Origin: Sulfuricurvum sp. IAE1
Lineage (GTDB): Bacteria; Campylobacterota; Campylobacteria; Campylobacterales; Sulfurimonadaceae
Assembly: GCA_945867285.1 (NCBI GenBank)
Contig: CAMBHX010000046.1
Location: forward strand, 1 to 11,644
Direction of reading: 5' to 3'
DNA: 11,644 nt
Shown: piece by piece, positions 1-5,788 of the stretch
Layout: each line of letters starts with the position of its first letter
How positions within the stretch are numbered: the first letter of the stretch is position 1
Translations under genes and position numbers: made by a program
The notes under the pieces: generated by a model
Database searches by the model: none
Told to the model about the DNA's origin: nothing
Seen by the model: only the letters and a program-made list of their open reading frames with translations

Positions 1-8
1 TTTGTGAA

Positions 9-84
9 TGGTGGTCCCAACAAGATTCGAACTTGTGACCACTACCTTGTCGAGGTAGTGCTCTACCAACTGAGCTATGAGACC
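9..84 (-). tRNA. tRNA-Val (anticodon GAC), CCA encoded
   Basis: The minus strand folds into a complete 76-nt cloverleaf. It has a 7-bp acceptor stem (GGTCTCA with TGGGACC), a D arm with GCTC/GAGC, a 5-bp anticodon stem (CTACC/GGTAG), a 5-nt variable loop, a T arm with the TTCGAAT loop, discriminator A73 and a genomically encoded CCA. The seven-base anticodon loop reads TCGACAA, which places GAC at 34-36, so it decodes GUC/GUU valine codons. A35, C36 and A73 fit known valine identity elements. The base at position 33 is C instead of the nearly universal U. The gene lies 42 nt after the lspA stop on the same strand and has its own -10 box, so it may be transcribed both from that box and by readthrough. 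Confidence 0.93.
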
Positions 85-101
85 ATTACAATAAGGGCAA
101 A

Positions 102-107
102 ATTATA
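102..107 (-). promoter_or_regulatory. -10 box of the tRNA-Val promoter
   Basis: On the minus strand this reads TATAAT, with its 3' edge 17 nt before the first base of the tRNA. That suits a start around position 95 and a short 5' leader for RNase P to remove. No good -35 hexamer is present; the -35 region falls inside the inverted repeat at 113-141. A perfect -10 without a -35 is common in Campylobacterota. Confidence 0.55.
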
Positions 108-112
108 GCTAT

Positions 113-141
113 TGTGAAGTTAAAGACTACTTAACTTCACA
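113..141. repeat. Perfect 11-bp inverted repeat spanning the lspA stop codon
   Basis: The arms TGTGAAGTTAA (113-123) and TTAACTTCACA (131-141) are exact reverse complements around a 7-nt spacer that contains the lspA TAG stop. In the lspA transcript this forms a strong hairpin, but no U-run follows it, so it is not a textbook intrinsic terminator. It lies directly upstream of the tRNA-Val -10 box and covers its -35 region. It could protect or partly terminate the lspA mRNA, or serve as a protein-binding site. Confidence 0.6.
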
Positions 142-573
142 GTATTTTGGTTTGTAATTTAAAATCAAGAGCCAGACGACGGCAATATCAATCAAAACGT
201 CTGCCATATTGAACACTGCAAAGTTAAATCCGCAGTGCCAGTAAACATAATCGACGACTCCACCATGGATAAAACGGTCAAAGATATTGGAAAATCCTCC
301 ACCTATCATGATGCCCACGGGGATGATGTAGCACTTTTGCTTGAGCCACAATGTATATCCGACAACCCCCACCAACAGCGCCAACTGTATCCATTTGAGG
401 TTTTCCGCTAAAAAGGCAAACATCGAAAAGGCAACGCCGCGATTGTAGACCAAAATCAAATCTATACAGTTCGTGTAATGGCGAAACCCATCCACAAACA
501 CCGTCTTGATCGCTTGGTCGGCAACAAAAACTATCAGCGCAACAATTAGTAATAATCCAAGCGATTTAAACAT
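127..573 (-). CDS. lspA: Lipoprotein signal peptidase (signal peptidase II)
   Basis: This is an inner-membrane aspartyl protease that removes signal peptides from prolipoproteins after Lgt has diacylated the lipobox cysteine. The 148-residue protein has four hydrophobic segments, at about residues 4-20, 58-75, 84-92 and 126-140. It carries the family signatures: D19 in ADQAIK, VYNRGVAF near 42-49, a GGGFSNIFDR block near 91-100, the Asp of GGVVDYV (108) and the Asp of FNMAD (125). The last two should form the catalytic dyad. The frame opens at a TTG at 586-588, but the ATG at 571-573 has GAGAG six bases upstream and begins at the hydrophobic segment, so I chose it. The gene starts 42 nt after glmM on the same strand and is probably co-transcribed with it. 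Length is slightly short but normal for the family. Confidence 0.93.
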   Translation of the reverse strand: MFKSLGLLLIVALIVFVADQAIKTVFVDGFRHYTNCIDLILVYNRGVAFSMFAFLAENLKWIQLALLVGVVGYTLWLKQKCYIIPVGIMIGGGFSNIFDRFIHGGVVDYVYWHCGFNFAVFNMADVLIDIAVVWLLILNYKPKYCEVK

Positions 574-615
574 AAAAAACTCTCTCAAATACCTTTTTTT
601 CTGGCTTTTTCAATA

Positions 616-1953
616 TCAATTCAAGGCCTTTTCAAAAAATGACACCAATTCGCTCATCTCTTTTTCCATAATTTTGGCATCTTTTCCCTCCATGAGGATT
701 CGTAGCTTGTTTTCTGTTCCTGAATAGCGTACTAGATGGCGGATGTGCAATGCATCAACTTTGGCCAATGCTTCGCTTAATCCTTCAATAGTATCCAGTG
801 GTTTTTTGGTTTTGACTTTGATGTTGATCAGTTTTTGAGGGTATAATTCAAAAGGGCGTAATGCAACACTTGCTTTTTGTCCGGATGTGATTAGTAATGC
901 CAAAATTTGGAGCGCACTCATCAATCCATCTCCCGTTTTGGCGTAATCATGCAAAATTATATGTCCGCTTTGCTCGCCTCCGAAGTTAATACCTTGTTCG
1001 TACATCACCTCAAGAACCTTTTTGTCGCCGACATCGGAGCGAAAAAGCTCTAGATTATTGGCATTCATCGCATCTTCAAGCGCTTGATTGCTCATCACTG
1101 TGGCTACTATTCCGCCCCCTTTGAGTGTACCGTTTTGATGTAAAAACAGCCCCAATGCTCCCAAAATCTGGTCACCATCTACTTCATCACCGTTTTCATC
1201 GACCACTATGAGTCTATCAGCATCCCCATCAAGTGCCAGTCCAATGTCTGCACGGTATTGTTTTACGGCATCACGGACATCTTTGGTGTGTAATGCACCA
1301 CATCCCTCGTTGATATTGACACCATTGGGCTTATCGTGCAATACAATAACTTCAGCACCAAGCTCTTCTAATACTGTAGGTCCTACTTTGTAGCCAGCAC
1401 CATTGGCGGTATCTAAAACGATACGCAATCCTTGTAGTGACAATTCACTGCTAAATGAGTTTTTGAGAGCAACGATATAGCGACCGATCACGTCATCAAT
1501 ACGTTTTGCTGCACCAATTCCTTTTCCCGTCACTTGCCCTTCAAGGAGTTTGGCATTGTCTTGGGCAATCATTTCAATTGAATGCTCAACCTCGCCAGAA
1601 AACTTATTTCCATGAGCGTCAAAAAATTTAATACCATTATCTTCATAAGGGTTATGGCTCGCGGAGATCATAATCCCAGCATCGCAACGCATATTTTCGG
1701 TCAAAAAAGCGATTGCAGGAGTAGGCATAGGACCGATTTGGACGACATCATACCCCACAGCAGTTAAACCACTTACGATGGCATTTTCAATCATATAGCC
1801 ACTTTTGCGAGTGTCTTTTCCTACAAGGATTTTTTTGGTTTTCGCATGACTTTTGAAATAAATTCCTGCGGCCATGGCAACACGCATCGCCAAATCAGCG
1901 CTCAAGAACGATCCTGCTTCCCCACGTACCCCATCAGTTCCAAATAACTTCAT
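616..1953 (-). CDS. glmM: Phosphoglucosamine mutase
   Basis: GlmM interconverts glucosamine-6-phosphate and glucosamine-1-phosphate in the cytosol, feeding UDP-GlcNAc for peptidoglycan and LPS. The 445-residue protein is full length and shows all four alpha-D-phosphohexomutase blocks. These are the N-terminal FGTDGVRG (4-11), the active-site loop ISASHNPYEDNG with phosphoserine S99, the metal loop LDGDADR (D242, D244, D246), the sugar-binding loop GEQSGH (326-331) and the phosphate-binding RYSGTENKLRI near 409-419. The ASHNP and GEQSG context is typical of GlmM rather than of PGM/PMM. AAGGA sits seven bases before the ATG. A good promoter lies upstream at 1970-1999. The gene heads the leftward glmM-lspA unit and is divergent from rpsT. 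Confidence 0.97.
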   Translation of the reverse strand: MKLFGTDGVRGEAGSFLSADLAMRVAMAAGIYFKSHAKTKKILVGKDTRKSGYMIENAIVSGLTAVGYDVVQIGPMPTPAIAFLTENMRCDAGIMISASHNPYEDNGIKFFDAHGNKFSGEVEHSIEMIAQDNAKLLEGQVTGKGIGAAKRIDDVIGRYIVALKNSFSSELSLQGLRIVLDTANGAGYKVGPTVLEELGAEVIVLHDKPNGVNINEGCGALHTKDVRDAVKQYRADIGLALDGDADRLIVVDENGDEVDGDQILGALGLFLHQNGTLKGGGIVATVMSNQALEDAMNANNLELFRSDVGDKKVLEVMYEQGINFGGEQSGHIILHDYAKTGDGLMSALQILALLITSGQKASVALRPFELYPQKLINIKVKTKKPLDTIEGLSEALAKVDALHIRHLVRYSGTENKLRILMEGKDAKIMEKEMSELVSFFEKALN

Positions 1954-1969
1954 TAATTTTTCCTTAATA

Positions 1970-1999
1970 ATATTAATTACTGAATCTTTTTTATGTCAA
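1970..1999 (-). promoter_or_regulatory. Promoter of glmM-lspA
   Basis: The minus strand carries a perfect -35 TTGACA (1994-1999) and a -10 TAATAT (1970-1975) separated by 18 bp. The expected start is near 1963, giving a leader of about ten bases before the glmM ATG, including its AAGGA ribosome site. That leader is short; other AT-rich -10 options nearby cannot be excluded. It is the only promoter in the window with a strong -35 match. Confidence 0.5.
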
Positions 2000-2025
2000 A
2001 ACCTATAAATTTTAACTTAAATTTA

Positions 2026-2047
2026 ATTATCTTTAAGATAATATTCT
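2026..2047 (+). promoter_or_regulatory. Likely rpsT promoter region with a small palindrome
   Basis: The rpsT leader is very AT-rich. It holds a 7-bp perfect inverted repeat (ATTATCT, 3-nt spacer, AGATAAT, 2026-2042) and -10-like hexamers GATAAT (2037-2042) and TATTCT (2042-2047). No convincing -35 is present. The palindrome overlaps the probable -10, so it could be an operator, but a chance palindrome in AT-rich DNA is equally possible. Confidence 0.3.
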
Positions 2048-2079
2048 ACCCTAAAATTAATTCGACAAGGATAAATGTT

Positions 2080-2346
2080 ATGGCAAATCATAAGTCAGCA
2101 TTGAAACGTATCCGTCAGACGGAAAAGCGCACAGAGCGTAACCGATTCTACCGCACACGTATTAAAAATATCGTTAAGGCCGTTCGTACTGCTGTTGATG
2201 CAGGGAACAAAGAAGATGCAAAAGCGGCACTTGTTATCGCAAATGCAAACTTGCACAAATATGTTAGCAAAGGTATCTTGAAAAAAGAGACTGCTGCTCG
2301 TAGAGTAAGCCGTCTTCACCTCGCTGTTAATAAATTAGCAGCGTAA
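2080..2346 (+). CDS. rpsT: 30S ribosomal protein S20
   Basis: S20 is a primary 16S rRNA-binding protein of the small subunit. The 88-residue product starts MANHKSALKRIRQ, the classic S20 N-terminus. It is highly basic, with three predicted helices, and ends in the usual LHLAVNKLAA-type helix. Length matches the family (about 87-90). The reading frame stays open upstream to about 1993, but the ATG at 2080 is chosen because the protein family starts here and AAGG lies nine bases before it. The gene is followed 74 nt later by prfA on the same strand, a pairing I know from other Campylobacterota, so both probably form one translation operon. Confidence 0.97.
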   Translation: MANHKSALKRIRQTEKRTERNRFYRTRIKNIVKAVRTAVDAGNKEDAKAALVIANANLHKYVSKGILKKETAARRVSRLHLAVNKLAA

Positions 2347-2371
2347 AGTTTTGCCCATTAGGGTAAACTTT
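2345..2371 (+). other. Stem-loop at the rpsT stop codon
   Basis: AAAGTTTTGCCC pairs with GGGTAAACTTT across an ATTA loop, giving 11 pairs with one G-U and one bulged T. It begins within the TAA of rpsT. What follows is TCCTCTC rather than a T-run, so full termination is unlikely. It may lower readthrough into prfA or protect the rpsT mRNA end, which would fit the higher demand for S20 than for RF1. Confidence 0.45.
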
Positions 2372-2420
2372 CCTCTCAGTTAATATCTACTTCTTTAACT
2401 CCTCTTTTTAGGAATCACTT

Positions 2421-3488
2421 ATGTTGTCCGACAAACTCGACCCTTTTATTAATCGCTACAATGAAATAACCGAACTTCTCAGTTCTCCTGATATTGGAAA
2501 TGACATCAAGCGTATGACCGATTTATCTAAAGAGCAAGGCTCTCTTTTAGCTATTTACACCAAAGCCACTCAATACAAAAAAGTATTGGATGAGATTGAA
2601 GAGAACAAAGCTTTGGCATTCGATGCAGAGTTAGGTGAGCTTGCCAAAGAGGAGCTTAAAGCACTAGAACCTATGGTTGACGTACTAGAAGATGAGATTA
2701 AAAAACTTCTCATTCCTGCAGATCCTAATGATAAACGTAATATTTATATTGAGTTGCGTGCTGGGACGGGCGGGGACGAAGCGGCTATTTTTGTGGGTGA
2801 TCTGTTCAACGCGTATGTTCGTTATGCGGAACTCAAAGGGTGGAAAATCGAGCTGATGAGCACTAGTCCCTCCGATGCTGGTGGATACAAAGAACTTATT
2901 GCTCTTATCAAGGGAGAGGGGGCATATTCATCTCTCAAGTATGAATCAGGGGTGCATCGCGTACAGCGTGTCCCTGCTACGGAATCCCAAGGACGAGTTC
3001 ATACCTCTGCTATCACTGTGGCCATTATGCCTGAAGTTGACGATGTCGAGGTTAACATCAATGAAAATGATCTCAAAATCGATGTTATGCGCTCTAGCGG
3101 TAGTGGTGGACAAAGTGTCAACACGACTGACTCAGCGGTGCGTATTACCCATATACCTACCGGGATTGTAGTGACGAACCAAGATCAAAAGTCTCAGCAT
3201 AAAAATAAAGAGCGGGCAATGAAAATTCTCAAAGCTCGTATTTATGATATGCAAATGGAAGAAGTAAAAGCAAAAGAGATGTCAGAGCGTAAAGAGCAGG
3301 TGGGTTCCGGCGACCGCTCGGCACGTATCCGCACTTACAACTATCCCCAAAACCGAATGTCGGATCACCGTATCACCTTAACGCTCTATCGCCTCGAAGA
3401 GATTATGCAAGGGGGATTAATGGATGATATTATCGAGCCACTTATCGCTGATATGCAGTCCAAGTTGATGGAAGCGTCTGGATTATAA
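2421..3488 (+). CDS. prfA: Peptide chain release factor 1 (RF1)
   Basis: RF1 recognises UAA and UAG in the ribosomal A site and triggers hydrolysis of peptidyl-tRNA. The 355-residue protein has the expected length. It shows the domain-2 tripeptide anticodon PAT (185-187, within RVQRVPATESQGR), which marks RF1 rather than RF2, and the catalytic GGQ (229-231, within SSGSGGQSVN), where Q231 is the usual methylation site. An N-terminal coiled region (about 1-95) and the C-terminal RTYNYPQNRMSDHR block complete the family pattern. AGGA lies seven bases before the ATG. There is no sign of the internal frameshift used by prfB genes. It converges with dapF. Confidence 0.97.
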   Translation: MLSDKLDPFINRYNEITELLSSPDIGNDIKRMTDLSKEQGSLLAIYTKATQYKKVLDEIEENKALAFDAELGELAKEELKALEPMVDVLEDEIKKLLIPADPNDKRNIYIELRAGTGGDEAAIFVGDLFNAYVRYAELKGWKIELMSTSPSDAGGYKELIALIKGEGAYSSLKYESGVHRVQRVPATESQGRVHTSAITVAIMPEVDDVEVNINENDLKIDVMRSSGSGGQSVNTTDSAVRITHIPTGIVVTNQDQKSQHKNKERAMKILKARIYDMQMEEVKAKEMSERKEQVGSGDRSARIRTYNYPQNRMSDHRITLTLYRLEEIMQGGLMDDIIEPLIADMQSKLMEASGL

Positions 3489-3496
3489 TTGTAATT

Positions 3497-3514
3497 AAAA
3501 TCGCAAGCGATTTT
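3497..3514. terminator. Bidirectional terminator between prfA and dapF
   Basis: AAAATCGC and GCGATTTT form a perfect palindrome around AA, eight bases after the prfA stop. The stem ends in T4 on either strand, as expected for a terminator shared by two convergent genes. The U-tract is short, so it may be only moderately efficient. Confidence 0.5.
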
Positions 3515-3518
3515 GGGC

Positions 3519-3571
3519 TTCCTGCCGAAGGAAACTCAGTGTTAACGTAGCCAATCGGGACGCGTTCCGAT
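3519..3571. repeat. Hairpin-rich intergenic stretch
   Basis: Two further small inverted repeats follow the terminator hairpin: TTCCT/AGGAA (3519-3533, 5-nt loop) and ATCGGGA/TTCCGAT (3554-3571, CGCG loop, one G-T pair). Together with 3497-3514 this makes three hairpins in 75 bases, in a stretch that is GC-richer than most intergenic DNA of this window. It may be a copy of a dispersed palindromic element. This window contains only one copy, so repetition is not shown. Confidence 0.35.
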
Positions 3572-3576
3572 GGCGT

Positions 3577-4326
3577 TTAGAATCTCCAGATAGTTTCGAA
3601 TACCGCTTGAACTTCCCCTTTGAAGGTGATTGTCTCATCGTCAAGTCCCAGATAAAGTGTCTCTCCGCTTTTAGGATACACTCGTGCATTGTCCGCTACA
3701 AATTCTTCGATATTGGCTCGATAAAAACACGCTGCCATCCCTGTTCCACAGGCTAGCGTTTCATCTTCAACACCACGTTCATACGTTCGTACGGCTATGG
3801 AACCGTTGCTTGCTACATGGGCTATATTGACATTAGCATTGTATTTATGGCGCAGTGTTCGAGCCATTTCGATGTCAAAGTTTTCCATATTGGCATCAAA
3901 GGTGACCAGATGGGGAACGCCGGTATCAACTAACCACCATCTCATATCGTATTCCTCAATCTCATCGTTAATTACAAACGGGGGAGTCAAATCACTTTGC
4001 ACTATGTCACCTTCCACTAGAGCCTTGATCACCCCAGCACCCGTGAGAAATTCCATCCGCTCACCCGCCAATCCAAAACGGTGAGCATAATGAGCGCATG
4101 CACGACTTCCATTGCCACACATTGATGCAGTAGAGCCGTCCGCATTATAAAATTCCCACTCGAAATCATGTGTGTCGTGAGGGATGAGGACGATAAGCCC
4201 ATCAGCGCCAACTCCACGTTGACGATCACAAAGAACCCGTGCAAGACCGCTGCGATCGGCACCATTAAGGCTGTGAAAAATGACAAAATCGTTACCACTG
4301 GCGCAGTATTTTGAGAGCTGGAGCAT
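3577..4326 (-). CDS. dapF: Diaminopimelate epimerase
   Basis: DapF converts LL- to meso-diaminopimelate, without a cofactor, for lysine and peptidoglycan synthesis. The two catalytic cysteines are visible in their family blocks: C70 in NADGSTASMCGNGSRAC and C193 in ERGVEDETLACGTGMAA. The N-terminal KYCASGNDFV segment and DRQRGVGADG (34-43) are also typical. At 249 residues it is shorter than the usual 270-280, with the loss spread over loops, and both lobes are complete. AAGGA lies about five bases before the ATG, and a TATAAT box is present at 4352-4357. The next gene upstream is the HEPN-like gene, 68 nt away on the same strand, but dapF probably uses its own promoter. Confidence 0.96.
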   Translation of the reverse strand: MLQLSKYCASGNDFVIFHSLNGADRSGLARVLCDRQRGVGADGLIVLIPHDTHDFEWEFYNADGSTASMCGNGSRACAHYAHRFGLAGERMEFLTGAGVIKALVEGDIVQSDLTPPFVINDEIEEYDMRWWLVDTGVPHLVTFDANMENFDIEMARTLRHKYNANVNIAHVASNGSIAVRTYERGVEDETLACGTGMAACFYRANIEEFVADNARVYPKSGETLYLGLDDETITFKGEVQAVFETIWRF

Positions 4327-4351
4327 AAATATCCTTGAAATAGTTGTACTA

Positions 4352-4357
4352 ATTATA
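4352..4357 (-). promoter_or_regulatory. -10 box of dapF
   Basis: The minus strand reads TATAAT about 25 bases before the dapF ATG, with no clear -35. The predicted start near 4345 leaves a leader that includes the AAGGA ribosome site. It lies between the HEPN-like gene stop and dapF, so dapF need not depend on that gene for transcription. Confidence 0.55.
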
Positions 4358-4394
4358 CCTTAGTAGTGTAAAACATTTGAATTTAGAGAGGCAA

Positions 4395-5156
4395 TTATAC
4401 GAATTTGAGGTTAATGATTTTATGCAGTGGATCGATATTGTTGATCGCATCTGCTAGGTTAAATTCTAGATGAGCTAATATCAATTCCATATCATTCACA
4501 ATCTCATGCCGTCGCTTTCTGCTACTATGAAACGGTTTATGGTGTGCGTTATCATTGCGAGATTTACGTATCGATTCCAGCATCATTGTCATCGATTTTT
4601 TACCGATTTGTTTTAGTTTATATCCCTTATATTCTTTTTCTTCAAACAGATCCGACAAATTAGCCCAAAAAGCTACATAGAGTGTTTTTAATCCGCCAAG
4701 CAAAATATAATCAAAAATTTGAAAGGTGTCTAGATTCTGACTATCTTCACCATCGAGTTTGATAATTTCAGCTGATTTATCCAAGGTATGTTGAATTTTC
4801 ACTGGAATCAAAGAGGGATTATGGAGCCAATCGTCTTGATCAGGAGAACTATATGTTTGGGATAGAATCACTGCCGCTTTGGAACGAATAGCTGTCTCAA
4901 AAATGTTAAAAAGCAAAAACATCACTTGATGCTCTTTGATGTGTTTATTATACAGTCCCATCAAAAAATCAAAATCTGATGCTATCGATTTTGAGGGATT
5001 AGTTGCTTTAATATGGGCAAATTCTTTGATAGCAATTTTGACATAAGCCTGATTGACGAGATCGCCAACTTTTGCGAACTTGGCATATTCAGGGTGCGAA
5101 TAATCAATCTTCAGTGCGTCACATAACTCATGAAGTACTTTGTCATGTAACGTCAA
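4395..5156 (-). CDS. HEPN-domain protein, Abi-like (putative RNase/abortive infection)
   Basis: A 253-residue, mostly helical, soluble protein. Residues 84-102 (NIFETAIRSKAAVILSQTY) match the E..iR helix of Abi-like proteins. Residues 145-170 hold a FDYILLGGLKTLYVAFWANL block like the family's central helices. SRNDNAHH (199-206) is the Rx4H HEPN motif (R200, H205), the catalytic pair of many HEPN ribonucleases. The N-terminal part of classical AbiD/F proteins is not recognisable, so I do not assign a subtype. Translation should start at a TTG at 5154-5156, because AAGGA lies six bases before it and no ATG is near. A weak TAGAAT -10 occurs at 5189-5194. The gene sits alone between housekeeping genes, which suggests acquisition. 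Known HEPN proteins cut RNA in phage defence or toxin systems; that role here is inference. Confidence 0.7.
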   Translation of the reverse strand: MTLHDKVLHELCDALKIDYSHPEYAKFAKVGDLVNQAYVKIAIKEFAHIKATNPSKSIASDFDFLMGLYNKHIKEHQVMFLLFNIFETAIRSKAAVILSQTYSSPDQDDWLHNPSLIPVKIQHTLDKSAEIIKLDGEDSQNLDTFQIFDYILLGGLKTLYVAFWANLSDLFEEKEYKGYKLKQIGKKSMTMMLESIRKSRNDNAHHKPFHSSRKRRHEIVNDMELILAHLEFNLADAINNIDPLHKIINLKFV

Positions 5157-5186
5157 TTGATTTCCTTTATTGATATTTAACTTTAT

Positions 5187-5315
5187 TTATTCTATCATTC
5201 CAATACTTAGACTTTCTAACGGACGCACATTGTCTGGTACTGCTTGCAGCTGAAAGCCAAGTCTACCCTCTCTCAACAGATACTTCCTGCCATCATAGAT
5301 TGAATTTCGATATAA
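5187..5315 (-). pseudogene. Possible C-terminal remnant of a lost gene upstream of the HEPN gene
   Basis: One minus-strand frame is open for 42 codons after a TGA (5316-5318) and ends in TAA at 5187-5189. It has no start codon of its own. The translation looks protein-like (for example GRKYLLREGRLGFQ and NVRPLESLSIGMIE), and it is far more natural than the antisense frame. It has the same orientation as the HEPN-like gene and ends 30 nt before that start. It may be the tail of a former neighbour, such as a partner gene, removed by deletion. I recognise no family. It could also be chance: 42 codons is short. Confidence 0.3.
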
Positions 5316-5316
5316 T
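5311..5316 (+). promoter_or_regulatory. -10 box of the small exported protein gene
   Basis: TATAAT on the plus strand, 28 bases before the ATG at 5345, with no obvious -35. The predicted start near 5323 leaves a short leader that contains the AAGGGA ribosome site. Confidence 0.45.
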
Positions 5317-5344
5317 CATCAATAACCTATCTAAAGGGAACATC

Positions 5345-5605
5345 ATGAAATATTTCCTTCAAACATTACTTTTTTCAACTGTATTGATAGCCTGCCCATC
5401 GCCCTATGCCCAAGTAAATGTATGTGAGCTTATGCCTCAAGCTTCAAAAGATGCAGAGGCGATTTGGGAGAAGACTAAAGACTCTGATAGTGCTTTGGAT
5501 AAGCTTGAACAAGGCGGGATAATACAAGTAGTAATGTATGGAAGGCATAACAAGCGTCTTCCCAAATGTAAGACATATGACACATTTTTTGGAGTGGACG
5601 TATAG
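5345..5605 (+). CDS. Small exported or lipoprotein-like protein, probably prematurely terminated
   Basis: The 86-residue product begins with a basic MK, a hydrophobic stretch (residues 4-16), a lipobox LIAC with C17 and, a little further on, SPYAQ. It could therefore be lipidated at C17 and cut by LspA, or cleaved by signal peptidase I after PYA. The mature part has cysteines in VNVCELM and LPKCKTYD and no domain I recognise. The frame is open from a TTG at 5300, but the ATG at 5345 is preferred because AAGGGA lies before it and the signal peptide starts there. The TAG at 5603-5605 appears to cut a longer coding region; see the reconstructed pseudogene entry. The gene runs opposite to all its neighbours. 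Confidence 0.55.
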   Translation: MKYFLQTLLFSTVLIACPSPYAQVNVCELMPQASKDAEAIWEKTKDSDSALDKLEQGGIIQVVMYGRHNKRLPKCKTYDTFFGVDV

Positions 5606-5775
5606 ATTTGGAAGAAGTCCTCTCAAAGATATCCAGATTCTATGACCATTCCCTCTCGCATCCTTGACAATCTAGAATATACAAGGATGCGTCAAAATGC
5701 AGAAGAAGAGGAACGTGAATCTAAAAAATGCGTAAGAAATTGGTAGCAGAAGTGTACAATCAAAAAGTGCCGTAA
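5345..5775 (+). pseudogene. Reconstructed full-length gene for the exported protein, broken by a nonsense codon and a frameshift
   Basis: Past the TAG at 5603-5605 the same frame continues for 46 codons with protein-like content, including IPSRILDNLEYTRMRQNAEE, to a second TAG at 5744-5746. Just before that, at the six-A run 5723-5728, a one-base shift enters a frame that reads MRKKLVAEVYNQKVP and ends at TAA 5773-5775, fourteen bases short of the convergent coaE stop. One TAG reversion and one added A would restore a protein of about 143 residues: signal peptide, mature domain and a charged C-terminal helix. The simplest reading is a decaying gene. Slippage on the A-run with stop readthrough, or assembly errors, are alternatives. 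No family is recognised. Confidence 0.5.
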
Positions 5776-5788
5776 TCTATAAAAATAT

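Noticed and set aside
574..588. TTG start for lspA five codons upstream
   Set aside because: The ATG at 571-573 has a better placed GAGAG and starts at the family N-terminus; the TTG is possible but less likely.
1208..1767. Two plus-strand open frames of about 61 codons opposite glmM
   Set aside because: They lie wholly within a well-supported glmM and have no recognisable content, so they are shadows of its codon structure.
1993..2079. Longer N-terminus for rpsT
   Set aside because: The extension is AT-rich leader sequence; S20 starts at MANHKSALKR and a ribosome site precedes that ATG.
3495..3689. Minus-strand open frame of 64 codons overlapping the dapF end
   Set aside because: It overlaps dapF in another frame and its tail is made of the intergenic hairpins; there is no ribosome site and no family resemblance.
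5603..5605. TAG read as pyrrolysine or another recoded amino acid
   Set aside because: No pyrrolysine machinery is visible, and RF1, which terminates at UAG, is encoded in this window; a further frame break downstream makes gene decay simpler.
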